From: Mesorhizobium_K sp040049215
GTDB lineage: Bacteria; Pseudomonadota; Alphaproteobacteria; Rhizobiales; Rhizobiaceae
Length of the DNA: 64,000 nt
NCBI RefSeq assembly: GCF_040049215.1
Contig: NZ_JBDZDN010000001.1
Span: forward strand, 1,922,001 to 1,986,000
Direction of reading: 5' to 3'
Each line of letters opens with the position of its first letter. Within the stretch, counting starts at the first letter, position 1. Positions 8,581 to 17,147 of this stretch are shown here, piece after piece. A program made the translations under genes and the position numbers. The notes under the pieces are model-generated. The model was not told where the DNA came from, ran no database searches, and saw only the letters and a list, made by a program, of their open reading frames with translations.

Positions 8581-9990
8581 ATGGGCGCGCTGATCGCGGA
8601 CGATCTGCTGTTTCCGGCCGAGCCAAGCGTGCGTTCGCTTGCCCGCGACCTCTATGCGGGGGTCAAAAGCTTGCCCATCATAAGCCCGCATGGCCACACC
8701 GATCCACGCTGGTACGCGCTCGACGAGCCGTTTCCCGACCCGGCGCAACTGCTGATCGTGCCCGACCACTACATCTTCCGCATGCTGTTCAGCCAGGGCG
8801 TGCGGCTCGAGGATCTCGGCGTGCCCAGACTCGACGGATCGCCGGTGGAGACCGACGGCAGGACGATCTGGCGACGCTTCGCCGAGAACTATTTTCTCGT
8901 CCGCGGCACGCCAACGCGGCTCTGGTTCGACTACGTTCTGTCCGACCTGTTCGGCATCGACGAGCCGCTGACCGCCAAAACTGCCGATGCGCACTACGAC
9001 ACGATCGCGGCGCTGCTCCAGACCGACGCATACCGGCCGCGCGCGCTGTTCAAGCGCTTCAACATCGAGGTCATCGCCACCACGGAGGGCGCGCTCGACG
9101 ATCTGAAATGGCATCGCATGATCCGCGACAGCGGCTGGGACGGACGCGTCGTCACCGCCTACCGGCCAGACTCAGTCGTTGATCCCGATTTCGAGGGTTT
9201 TGCCGCGAGTCTCGACAGGCTCGGCGACATCACCGGCAACGACACCGGCACATGGGCGGGCTATCTCGAGGCCCATCGCAAGCGGCGCGCCCATTTCAAG
9301 GAATTCGGCGCGACATCGAGCGATCACGGCCATCCAACCGCCGAGACGGCCAATCTTTCCGGCAGCGAGGCGGTGGCGCTTTTCGAGCGCATCCGGCGCG
9401 GTTCGCCCGATGCCGCCGACCGCCGTCTATTCCGCGCGCAGATGCTGACCGAGATGGCCAGGATGAGCCTGGACGACGGACTGGTGCTGCAGATCCATCC
9501 GGGTTCATGGCGCAACCATTCGCCGGCGATGATGCAAAAGTTCGGGCGTGACAAGGGTTTCGACATACCGACGCGCACCGACTACGTCTCCGCGCTCAAG
9601 CCCCTGCTCGACGCGGTCGGCATCGAGCCCGGTCTCTCGATCATCGTCTTCACCCTCGACGAGACGAGCTATGCGCGCGAACTCGCGCCGCTCGCCGGCG
9701 TCTATCCTGCGCTGAAGCTCGGTCCAGCCTGGTGGTTCCACGACAGCCCGGAGGGCATGCGCCGTTTCCGCGAGATGACGACGGAGACGGCCGGCTTCTA
9801 CAACACCGTCGGCTTCAACGACGACACCAGAGCATTTCCATCCATACCGGCCCGCCACGACGTGGCGCGCCGGGTCGATTGCGCATTTCTTGCCCGCCTC
9901 GTCTCCGAGCATCGCCTGAGCGAAGAGGAGGCGCACGAGCTTGCGCAGGAACTGGCCTATACGCTGGCGAAGAAGGCGTACCGGCTTTGA
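8581..9990 (+). CDS. uxaC: Uronate isomerase (glucuronate/galacturonate isomerase)
   Basis: This 469-residue amidohydrolase-fold enzyme converts D-glucuronate to fructuronate and D-galacturonate to tagaturonate. The metal-binding HGHTDP block (about residue 37), the conserved VIATTEGALDDL stretch and the C-terminal ETAGFYNTVGFNDDTRAFPSIPARHDVARR block are clear. ATG8581 is preceded by GGGGAGGAG at about 8560; the longer open frame from 8482 runs through promoter sequence. It is the first gene of a ten-gene operon running to 18322. Confidence 0.96.
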   Translation: MGALIADDLLFPAEPSVRSLARDLYAGVKSLPIISPHGHTDPRWYALDEPFPDPAQLLIVPDHYIFRMLFSQGVRLEDLGVPRLDGSPVETDGRTIWRRFAENYFLVRGTPTRLWFDYVLSDLFGIDEPLTAKTADAHYDTIAALLQTDAYRPRALFKRFNIEVIATTEGALDDLKWHRMIRDSGWDGRVVTAYRPDSVVDPDFEGFAASLDRLGDITGNDTGTWAGYLEAHRKRRAHFKEFGATSSDHGHPTAETANLSGSEAVALFERIRRGSPDAADRRLFRAQMLTEMARMSLDDGLVLQIHPGSWRNHSPAMMQKFGRDKGFDIPTRTDYVSALKPLLDAVGIEPGLSIIVFTLDETSYARELAPLAGVYPALKLGPAWWFHDSPEGMRRFREMTTETAGFYNTVGFNDDTRAFPSIPARHDVARRVDCAFLARLVSEHRLSEEEAHELAQELAYTLAKKAYRL

Positions 9991-10021
9991 TCGAAGTCTG
10001 GCATCGAACGGGAGGAAAACC

Positions 10022-10999
10022 ATGATGCATCTTTCGAAACTGGCAGGGGCGACGCTGCTTGCTGCCGCGCTGATGACGGTAACTGCGCTTGCACAGACGG
10101 TGCTGAAATCGTCGGACACCCATCCGGACGGCTATCCGACCGTCGAGGGCGTCAAATATTTCGGCGAGTTGGTGAAGGAGCGCACAGGCGGCCGCTACGC
10201 GGTCGAGGTCTATCACTCGGCGCAGCTTGGCGAGGAGAAGGACACGATCGAGCAGGTGCGCTCGGGCGTGATCGAGCTCAACCGCATCTCGATGGCGCCG
10301 TTCAACGGCACTGTGAAGGAAACCGTCGTTCCGGCGCTGCCCTACATCTTCCGGTCGGAAGACCACATGCACAAGGTGATGGACGGCGCCATAGGCGACC
10401 AGATCAAGGCGGCGTTCGAGCCGGCTGGCCTGGTAGTGCTTGCGTTCTATGACGCGGGCGCGCGCTCCTTCTACAACAAGCAGAAGCCGATCAATTCGGT
10501 CGCCGATATGGCTGGCCTGAAGTTCCGCGTCATCCAGTCCGACATCTTCGTCGACATGGTGGCGGCTCTCGGGGCCAACGCCACGCCGATGCCCTACGGC
10601 GAGGTCTATTCGGCGATCGAGACCGGCGTCATCGACGGCGCCGAGAACAACTTCCCGAGCTACGACACCGCCAAGCATTTCGAGGTGGCGAAGAACTACT
10701 CGCTCGACGAGCACACCATCCTTCCGGAGGTGTTCGTGATGAACAAGGCGGCATGGGACAAGCTGACGCCGGAGGATCAGGCGATCTTCAAGCAGGCTGC
10801 GACCGACAGCGTCGCCAAGCAGCGCGAGTTGTGGGCCGCCAAGGTGGGTGAGTCGCGCAAGAAGGTGGAAGAAGCCGGCGCGCAGATCACCACGCCGGAG
10901 AAGCAGGGTTTCATCGACGCGATGAAGCCGGTCTACGACAAGCACATCACGGATGACGTGCTCAAGAAGATGGTCGCCGACGTCCAGGCGGTAAAGTAA
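10022..10999 (+). CDS. TRAP transporter solute-binding protein (hexuronate type)
   Basis: The product is a 325-residue periplasmic DctP-type binding protein. A signal peptide (MMHLSKLAGATLLAAALMTVTALA) is followed by QTVLKSSDTHPDGYPTVEG. Family marks are the HSAQLGEEKDTIEQVRSGVIEL stretch, the FYDAGARSFYN segment and the arginine of LKFRVIQSDIF that in DctP proteins contacts the ligand carboxylate. It feeds the DctQM permease encoded next. Its position between uxaC and the other uronate genes points to glucuronate/galacturonate. GGGAGG precedes the paired ATG at 10022. Confidence 0.93.
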   Translation: MMHLSKLAGATLLAAALMTVTALAQTVLKSSDTHPDGYPTVEGVKYFGELVKERTGGRYAVEVYHSAQLGEEKDTIEQVRSGVIELNRISMAPFNGTVKETVVPALPYIFRSEDHMHKVMDGAIGDQIKAAFEPAGLVVLAFYDAGARSFYNKQKPINSVADMAGLKFRVIQSDIFVDMVAALGANATPMPYGEVYSAIETGVIDGAENNFPSYDTAKHFEVAKNYSLDEHTILPEVFVMNKAAWDKLTPEDQAIFKQAATDSVAKQRELWAAKVGESRKKVEEAGAQITTPEKQGFIDAMKPVYDKHITDDVLKKMVADVQAVK

Positions 11000-11005
11000 C
11001 GAAGC

Positions 11006-11031
11006 GGGCGGGCGGGATTTCCTGCCCGCCC
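11006..11031 (+). promoter_or_regulatory. Intercistronic GC-rich hairpin between dctP and dctQ
   Basis: GGGCGGGC (11006-11013) pairs perfectly with GCCCGCCC (11024-11031) around a 10-base loop, just after the dctP stop. There is no T-tract, so it is unlikely to be a full terminator. Hairpins in this position commonly protect or attenuate the mRNA so that the binding protein is made in excess over the permease; that role is inferred. Confidence 0.6.
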
Positions 11032-11053
11032 TCGATCCACGGGAGGCGAGAGG

Positions 11054-11614
11054 ATGTCGGCTGCGCTTCGAAGACTGGGTGGATTTCTGGGCGGGGTGAG
11101 CACGCTGTCGCTCTGGCTCGCCGGCATCGGGCTCGTCGCAATGACGGCGATGGTCGCCTGGCAGGTGTTCTGCCGCTATGTGCTCAATGACTCGCCGAGC
11201 TGGACCGAGCCGGGCGCCGTCATGCTGATGAGCTGGTTCATCTTCCTCGGCGCCGCCGTCGGCGTGCGCGAGAACTACCATCTCGGTTTCGACGTGCTGC
11301 TCTACGTCCTGCCGAAGAGCGGCAAGAAGTGGCTGCGCATGATCTCCGACCTCGTCGCCTTCGCCTTCGGCAACGGCATGGTCTGGTACGGGTCGCAGCT
11401 GGTCGCGCTGACCTGGGGGACGACGCTGCCCGCTCTCGGCATTTCCGGCGGCTGGGATTACGTACCGCTGGTCGCCGGCGGCGCGCTGGTCTGCCTGTTC
11501 TCGCTGGAGCGCATCGTGCTGCGTCTTTCAGGCGAGCCGATCGACGACATTCTGGACGACCTGCCGCCGGCTGAAGTCGCGGCCGAGCTCGACACAGCCA
11601 ATTTGAAGGCCTGA
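11054..11614 (+). CDS. TRAP transporter small permease (DctQ)
   Basis: This 186-residue inner-membrane protein has four hydrophobic segments: about 17-35, 50-73 (AVMLMSWFIFLGAAVGVRENYHL), 95-114 and 132-152. The RENYHLGFDVL motif after the second helix is typical of DctQ. It forms the small membrane subunit that works with DctM to import the ligand with Na+ or H+. GGGAGGCGAGAGG lies before ATG11054. It is four bases from dctM, in the hexuronate operon. Confidence 0.93.
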   Translation: MSAALRRLGGFLGGVSTLSLWLAGIGLVAMTAMVAWQVFCRYVLNDSPSWTEPGAVMLMSWFIFLGAAVGVRENYHLGFDVLLYVLPKSGKKWLRMISDLVAFAFGNGMVWYGSQLVALTWGTTLPALGISGGWDYVPLVAGGALVCLFSLERIVLRLSGEPIDDILDDLPPAEVAAELDTANLKA

Positions 11615-11618
11615 CGCG

Positions 11619-12899
11619 ATGGAAATCCTTATCCTCTTCGGCGTCTTCACCCTGCTGATGCTGATCGGCACGCCGATCGCGTTTTGCCTCGGCGTATCGA
11701 GCTTTGCGACAGTGCTCTACTTGGGCCTGCCGCCGCTTGTGGTGTTCCAGCGGCTGAACTCCGGCATGAGCGTCTTCTCACTGCTCGCCATCCCGTTCTT
11801 CATCTATGCCGGCGACCTGATGGTGCGCGGCGGCATCGCGCAGAAGATCGTCGCCTTCGCGGCGTCGCTGGTCGGCCATATCAGGGGCGGCCTCGGCCAA
11901 GTGAACATCGTCACCGCGACGCTGTTCGGCGGCATTTCGGGCTCGGCCGTAGCGGAAGCTGCAGCCGTCGGCGGGCTGATGATCCCGCAGATGAAAGCGC
12001 GCGGCTACGGCGCGGATTACGCCGTCAACGTGACGTCGATGGCGGCACTCATCGCGCTGCTTCTACCGCCGTCGCACAACATGATCATCTATTCGATCTC
12101 GGCCGGCGGAAAGATCTCGATCGCCGACCTTTTCACCGCCGGCATCATCCCCGGCCTGCTCTATGCCGCGGCGCTGATGGTGACCGCCTATTTCGTGGCG
12201 CGGTCCAGGGGGTATCCGACCGAGGCTTTCCCGGGCTTCCAGGCGGTCGGGCGCTTCTTCGTCATCTCGCTTCCCGGCCTGCTGCTCATCGCCATCATCT
12301 TCGGCGGCGTGCGCTCGGGCGTCTTCACGGCAACGGAAAGCTCCTGCATCGCCGTGCTTTACGCACTGGCCGTGACGATGTTCGTATACCGCCAGATGAC
12401 ATGGAACGACTTCAAGCACGCCACCTTCGGCGCGGTGCGCACCACGGCGATGGTGCTCCTGATCATCGGCATGGCGGGGGCCTTCTCCTGGCTGATGGCG
12501 TTCCTGCGCGTGCCGGCTGCGCTGGTCGCCTGGATGAACACGATCTCCGAGAACCCGATCATCATCCTGCTGCTCATCAACGTGTTGATGCTGGTGTTGG
12601 GCACTTTCATGGACATGGGTCCGACGATCATCATCTGCACGCCGATCTTCCTGCCGGTGGCGATCGCCTATGGCATCGACCCGGTGCATTTCGGCGTCAT
12701 CATGATCCTGAATTTCGGCATCGGGCTGAACACGCCGCCGGTGGGAGCGGTGCAGTTCGTCGCTTGCGCGGTCGGCAAGATCAGCGTCTGGGAATCGATG
12801 CGCTCGATCTGGCCGTTCTATGGGGCCGGGCTGGTCGTGCTCGGCCTCGTGACCTACATCCCGGCGCTGTCGCTCTGGCTGCCGGGCGCATTCAAATAG
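11619..12899 (+). CDS. TRAP transporter large permease (DctM)
   Basis: This 426-residue protein with about twelve membrane segments is the transport subunit of the TRAP system. Diagnostic stretches are IPFFIYAGDLMVRGGIAQ, the re-entrant loop region ATLFGGISGSAVAEAAAVGGLMIPQM, LLPPSHNMIIYS and the C-terminal NFGIGLNTPPVGAVQFVACAVG. The length matches the DctM family. It follows dctQ by four bases and precedes the GntR gene by eight. Confidence 0.95.
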   Translation: MEILILFGVFTLLMLIGTPIAFCLGVSSFATVLYLGLPPLVVFQRLNSGMSVFSLLAIPFFIYAGDLMVRGGIAQKIVAFAASLVGHIRGGLGQVNIVTATLFGGISGSAVAEAAAVGGLMIPQMKARGYGADYAVNVTSMAALIALLLPPSHNMIIYSISAGGKISIADLFTAGIIPGLLYAAALMVTAYFVARSRGYPTEAFPGFQAVGRFFVISLPGLLLIAIIFGGVRSGVFTATESSCIAVLYALAVTMFVYRQMTWNDFKHATFGAVRTTAMVLLIIGMAGAFSWLMAFLRVPAALVAWMNTISENPIIILLLINVLMLVLGTFMDMGPTIIICTPIFLPVAIAYGIDPVHFGVIMILNFGIGLNTPPVGAVQFVACAVGKISVWESMRSIWPFYGAGLVVLGLVTYIPALSLWLPGAFK

Positions 12900-12907
12900 G
12901 AACTGAT

Positions 12908-13681
12908 ATGGCCGACCTAGCCTCCGACATCCGCGTCGAACGCAAACCCAAGCTCTCCGAGCGCGTGGTGGCGGCGCTGCGCAGCCAGGTCATGTCGGGC
13001 GTGATCTCGCCCGGCCAGAAACTGCCGACCGAGAACCAGTTGACCGAGACCTTCGGCGTCAGCCGCACCGTGATCCGCGAGGCGATGGCCACGCTTGCCG
13101 CCGACGGCCTGGTCGAGTCGCGCCAGGGCGCCGGCGTGTTCGTGCGCGACCATCCCACGTTCGCTTTCGGATCGATCAGCCTCGACGCCGGCAACAAGAT
13201 CAGCCAGGCGATCAACGTGCTCGAAGTGCGCATGGGGATCGAGATCGAAAGCGCGGGACTGGCCGCGCTGAGGCGCAACAGCGCGCAGGAGGCCGAGATC
13301 CAGGAAGCCTTCTTCGAGTTCGAGCGGCTGCTGGCGCTCGATCAGGCGACCGGCAAGACCGATTTTGCCTTCCACCGCGCAATCGCCGTGGCGACCAACA
13401 ATCCGTTCTACGTCGAGGTGCTCGACGCGCTCGGCGCGCGCACCATCCCGTGCGACATCACCTCGCCGTGGGGAACCGAGAGCGTGCTGACGCGCGATTA
13501 CCAGGAGGGATTGCAGCGCGAGCATCTCGTCATTCTCAATGCGATCTCGGCCAGCGACCCGGCCGCCGCGCGCGATGCGATGCGCCAGCATCTTTCCGCC
13601 AGCCAGGAGCGCTACCGTCGCCGCCTGCGCGGCCAGCAGGCCGAATATCTGGCGAGCATGGCCAAAGCCCGTCTCGCCTGA
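12908..13681 (+). CDS. FadR-subfamily GntR regulator of the hexuronate operon (UxuR-like)
   Basis: The product is a 257-residue regulator with an N-terminal winged helix (KLSERVVAALRSQVMSGVISPGQKLPTENQLTETFGVSRTVIREAMATLAADGLVESRQGAGVFV, about residues 15-80) and a C-terminal FCD ligand-binding domain. In the FCD domain the metal/ligand histidines are suggested by FHRAIA and EHLVIL. It is encoded inside the operon it probably controls, so it should be autoregulated and respond to a uronate such as fructuronate, tagaturonate or KDG-related acid. The best operator candidate is the inverted repeat at 8495-8519. Confidence 0.9.
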   Translation: MADLASDIRVERKPKLSERVVAALRSQVMSGVISPGQKLPTENQLTETFGVSRTVIREAMATLAADGLVESRQGAGVFVRDHPTFAFGSISLDAGNKISQAINVLEVRMGIEIESAGLAALRRNSAQEAEIQEAFFEFERLLALDQATGKTDFAFHRAIAVATNNPFYVEVLDALGARTIPCDITSPWGTESVLTRDYQEGLQREHLVILNAISASDPAAARDAMRQHLSASQERYRRRLRGQQAEYLASMAKARLA

Positions 13682-13706
13682 CCCGCCAGCAACCCGGAAC
13701 CAGCAC

Positions 13707-14552
13707 ATGACGCATGTCGACTACACATCCCGCTACGCGATCGACCCGCAAGCAGCCGCCGCGATGGCGACCGACGAGTTGCGCAGCCACTTCCACATCG
13801 GCGACCTGTTCCAGGCGGGGCGGATCAATCTGACCTACACTCATTACGACCGCATGATCGTCGGCGGGGCCATGCCTGCCGGCGAGGCGCTGGAGCTCCC
13901 GGCGATCAAACCTACGGGAACGAAAAATTTCCTCGACCGCCGCGAACTGATCGCAGTCAACATCGGCGACAAAGGAACCGTGCAGGCCGGTGGCGAACAG
14001 CACGAACTCGGCCCTCGCGACATGATCTATGTCGGCATGGGCACGGCGACGGTTCGTTTCTCGTCCGCCGACGCTTCTTCGCCGGCGAAATTCTATCTTC
14101 TCAGCGCGCCGGCGCATCAGACGCATCCTACGAAGGTCATCCGCGTCGGCGACGCCAAGCGGCTCGACCTCGGCAGCCAGAAAACCTCGAACGAGCGCTC
14201 GATCTTCCAGTTCATCCATGCCGACGGCGTCAAGACCTGCCAGATCGTCGTCGGCATGACGCAGCTTGCCGAGGGATCGGTGTGGAACACCATGCCTTGC
14301 CATGTGCATGACCGGCGCATGGAGGTTTATCTCTATTTCGACCTGCCGGAGACGGCGCGCGTGTTCCACTTCCTCGGCGAGCCGGACGAAACCCGGCACA
14401 TCATCGTGAAGAACGAGGAGGCGGCGCTTTCGCCGCCCTGGTCCATCCATTCCGGCGCAGGCACCTCGAACTATGCCTTTATCTGGGCGATGGCCGGCGA
14501 CAATGTCGACTACACCGACATCGATCCGGTGCCGCTGGAGACGCTGCGGTGA
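13707..14552 (+). CDS. kduI: 5-keto-4-deoxyuronate isomerase
   Basis: At 281 residues it has the standard KduI length. It isomerises 5-keto-4-deoxyuronate (DKI) to 2,5-diketo-3-deoxygluconate (DKII) in breakdown of pectin and other unsaturated uronates. It is a cupin with the metal-binding region NTMPCHVHDRRMEVYLYFDL and the ending SIHSGAGTSNYAFIWAMAGDN, both strongly conserved in KduI. ATG13707 gives MTHVDYTSRYAID; the longer open frame overlaps the gntR end. Its stop overlaps the GTG of kduD (GTGA). Confidence 0.97.
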   Translation: MTHVDYTSRYAIDPQAAAAMATDELRSHFHIGDLFQAGRINLTYTHYDRMIVGGAMPAGEALELPAIKPTGTKNFLDRRELIAVNIGDKGTVQAGGEQHELGPRDMIYVGMGTATVRFSSADASSPAKFYLLSAPAHQTHPTKVIRVGDAKRLDLGSQKTSNERSIFQFIHADGVKTCQIVVGMTQLAEGSVWNTMPCHVHDRRMEVYLYFDLPETARVFHFLGEPDETRHIIVKNEEAALSPPWSIHSGAGTSNYAFIWAMAGDNVDYTDIDPVPLETLR

Positions 14553-15313
14553 CCGATTTTTCCGCTTTCAGCCTGGCCGGCAAGCGCATCGTCGTGACCG
14601 GGGCCAACACCGGTATCGGCCAAGGGATATGCGTTGCCATCGCCAAGGCGGGTGGCGCGGTGATAGGCGTCGGCCGTTCGTCGATGGACGAGACCGAGGC
14701 ACTGGTGAAGGCCGAAGGCGGAACATTCGCGCCTGTTGCGTGCGACCTCGGCGACCATAAGGCCGCCGCCGCGATGCTTGGCCGGGTGTGGGAGTCGACC
14801 GGTCCGATCGACGGGCTGGTCAACAATGCCGGCGTCATCCGCCGCGCCGACGCGGTCGATCTTTCGGAAACCGACTGGGACGACGTTGTGGACGTCAATC
14901 TGAAGTCGCTGTTCTTTCTGTGCCAGGCCTTCGCCCGAAAAGCGCTCGGCGCGGGCCGCGGGGGGCGGATCGTCAACATCGCGTCGGTACTGTCCTTCCA
15001 GGGCGGCATCCGCGTCGCTTCCTACACGGCGTCGAAACACGGCGTGCTGGGCATCACGCGCGCGCTCGCCTGCGAATGGGCGGCGAAGGGTATCAACGTG
15101 AACGCTATCGTGCCGGGCTATGTCGTGAGCAACAATACCGAGGCGCTGCGCAACGATCCCGACCGCAGCGCGGCGATCCTCGGCCGCATACCGGCGGGCC
15201 GCTGGGGCAAGCCCGAGGACATAGGCGATGCAGCGGTCTTCCTGCTCGCGCCGGCTTCGGCCTACATGCATGGCGCGGCGTTGCCGGTCGACGGCGGCTG
15301 GCTGGCGCGCTAG
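14549..15313 (+). CDS. kduD: 2-dehydro-3-deoxy-D-gluconate 5-dehydrogenase
   Basis: This 254-residue SDR reduces 2,5-diketo-3-deoxygluconate to 2-keto-3-deoxygluconate. It starts with GTG inside the kduI stop (4-bp overlap), giving translational coupling. Motifs are TGANTGIGQGI (about 18-28), LVNNAGVIRRADA (about 90-102) and catalytic Ser/Tyr/Lys in NIASVLSFQGGIRVASYTASKHG. The ending DGGWLAR is typical of KduD. Adjacency to kduI makes the assignment firm. Confidence 0.96.
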   Translation: MTDFSAFSLAGKRIVVTGANTGIGQGICVAIAKAGGAVIGVGRSSMDETEALVKAEGGTFAPVACDLGDHKAAAAMLGRVWESTGPIDGLVNNAGVIRRADAVDLSETDWDDVVDVNLKSLFFLCQAFARKALGAGRGGRIVNIASVLSFQGGIRVASYTASKHGVLGITRALACEWAAKGINVNAIVPGYVVSNNTEALRNDPDRSAAILGRIPAGRWGKPEDIGDAAVFLLAPASAYMHGAALPVDGGWLAR

Positions 15314-15322
15314 GAGAAAGCC

Positions 15323-15658
15323 ATGGCCGACACGACGCTTTTTGCCCAGCCCGACACGAAGGAATGGACGCCGACGCCGGACGGCAACCGCCGGCGCGTC
15401 ATTCTCCACACGGATGAGCTGATGATGGTCGAGTTCGGCTTCGAGAAGGGCGGCATAGGCGCGCTGCATTCCCATCCGCATGTCCAGTCGAGCTATGTCG
15501 CGGAAGGCCGGTTCGAGGTGACGATCGACGGCAGGACCGAGATCGTCGAAGCCGGGGGCGCGTTCATCGTGCCGTCGGGTCTGGTGCATGGCGTCAAGGC
15601 GCTGGAGGCCGGCCGGCTGGTCGACACGTTTGCGCCGCACCGCGCCGATTTCCTGTAG
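15323..15658 (+). CDS. kdgF: KdgF-type cupin, unsaturated uronate linearising protein
   Basis: This 111-residue single-domain cupin has the metal-binding motif HSHPHVQSSYVAEGRFEVTI and the second motif GGAFIVPSGLVHGVKALEAGRLVD. KdgF proteins speed the opening of 4,5-unsaturated galacturonate (from oligogalacturonides or alginate-type lyases) to DKI, the substrate of KduI. Its place right after kduD, in the same operon, fits that role. GGAGAAAGCC lies before ATG15323. Confidence 0.92.
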   Translation: MADTTLFAQPDTKEWTPTPDGNRRRVILHTDELMMVEFGFEKGGIGALHSHPHVQSSYVAEGRFEVTIDGRTEIVEAGGAFIVPSGLVHGVKALEAGRLVDTFAPHRADFL

Positions 15659-15668
15659 CGTGCACGAG

Positions 15669-17147
15669 ATGTCCCAACGCCTGTCAGACAGGACCTTGGC
15701 CGCGCTGCCTTCTTCGGTGGCGACGCCCGGCTATGACCGCGCCACCATCACGCCGGGCATCGTGCATCTCGGCGTCGGCGCGTTCCATCGCGCGCATCAG
15801 GCCGCCTATGTCGATGACTGCCTCGCGGCCGGTGAGAAGGACTGGGGGATCGTCGGTGCGTCGCTGCAGAGCGCATCGACCGCGCAGGCGCTCGGGCCGC
15901 AGGGCGGCCTCTACACGCTCGCCGTGCGCGGCAGCGACGGCGAAAGGCTGCGGGTCGTCGGTTCGATCGGCGAAATACTTGTCGCGCCGCATGGTCCCGC
16001 CAAGCTGCTCGACGCGCTGACCGATCCACGCATCCGCGTCGTCACGCTGACGATTACCGAAAAGGCCTATCTGCGTGATGCGGCGGGAGACCTCGACGCC
16101 AGCCATCCGGGCATCGTCGCCGATCTGGCGGATCCGGCCAAACCGCGGACGGCGCACGGTTTCCTCGTCGAGGCGCTGGCGCGTCGGCTGGCGGCCGGAA
16201 CAAAACCCTTCACCATTCTCTCATGCGACAATCTCCCCTCCAACGGGGCGACGCTGCACCGGCTGCTCAGACAGTTCGCCACGCTTCGCGACGCCGGATT
16301 GGCGAAGCACGTTGAAGGCGTGTCCTGCCCGTCTAGCATGGTCGACCGCATCGTGCCGGCGACGACCGATGCGGACCGCGCCCGCGTCTTGGAAGCGCTT
16401 GGCGTCGAGGACGCATGGCCTGTCATGACCGAACCCTTCTCGCAGTGGGTGATCGAGGACAAATTCTCCGCCGGCCGGCCGGACTGGGAGAGATTCGGTG
16501 TCCAGGTGGTGCGCGACGTCAGTCCTTTCGAGGAGATGAAGCTGCGGCTGCTCAACGGCGCGCATTCCTCCATTGCCTATCTCGGGCTGCTCGCCGGTCA
16601 CGACACCGTGGCGAAATCCTTCGGCGACCCCGCAATACGCCGCTTCGTGAATGCGCTCTGGTCCGAGGCAGGCACGGCTTTGCCAGCCGGGGCCGGCCTT
16701 GATCCTAAAAGCTACGTCGCCGCCCTGACCGAGCGCTTCGACAACACTGCGCTCGCGCATCGCACCGCCCAGATCGCCAATGACGGCAGCCAGAAGCTGC
16801 CGCAGCGCATTATCGGCACAGCACTCGACCGCCTTGCAGCCGGAGCCGGCGCGGATCATCTGATGCTAACCGTCGCCGCATGGATCCGCGCGGCCGAACT
16901 GCGCGGCACAAAGCTTCCCACGGGTCATTTCACCGATCCGCTGGATGCGCCGATGGCGAAGATCGCCGAAGCCGGGAACCCGGCAGCAAGCACCGTCAGC
17001 GCCGCCTTCGAGCTTGCAGGCTTTGCGCGGGACACCGCACACCGTGCAGCTTTGGAAAAGCTCGTATCCGCCCATCTGGACACCTTGCGCAAGGAGGGTG
17101 TCGCAGCCGCCCTTGCCGCGCTCTCTCCGACAGGAAAATCGGCGTGA
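15669..17147 (+). CDS. uxuB: Mannitol dehydrogenase-family fructuronate/tagaturonate reductase
   Basis: This 492-residue polyol-specific long-chain dehydrogenase has the NAD-binding entry GIVHLGVGAFHRAHQAAYVDD (about 30-50), the SCDNLPSNG motif and a catalytic-lysine region WVIEDKFSAGRPDWERFGVQ, then KLRLLNGAHSSIAYLG. In this operon it most likely reduces D-fructuronate to D-mannonate (UxuB) between uxaC and uxuA. A mannitol-like substrate is the generic alternative. ATG15669 is chosen over the GTG nine bases earlier. The end overlaps the uxuA GTG by 4 bp. Confidence 0.92.
   Translation: MSQRLSDRTLAALPSSVATPGYDRATITPGIVHLGVGAFHRAHQAAYVDDCLAAGEKDWGIVGASLQSASTAQALGPQGGLYTLAVRGSDGERLRVVGSIGEILVAPHGPAKLLDALTDPRIRVVTLTITEKAYLRDAAGDLDASHPGIVADLADPAKPRTAHGFLVEALARRLAAGTKPFTILSCDNLPSNGATLHRLLRQFATLRDAGLAKHVEGVSCPSSMVDRIVPATTDADRARVLEALGVEDAWPVMTEPFSQWVIEDKFSAGRPDWERFGVQVVRDVSPFEEMKLRLLNGAHSSIAYLGLLAGHDTVAKSFGDPAIRRFVNALWSEAGTALPAGAGLDPKSYVAALTERFDNTALAHRTAQIANDGSQKLPQRIIGTALDRLAAGAGADHLMLTVAAWIRAAELRGTKLPTGHFTDPLDAPMAKIAEAGNPAASTVSAAFELAGFARDTAHRAALEKLVSAHLDTLRKEGVAAALAALSPTGKSA

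Noticed and set aside
9815..11281. 488-residue open frame on the minus strand
   Set aside because: It is antisense to uxaC, dctP and dctQ, all with secure families and an operon on the plus strand.
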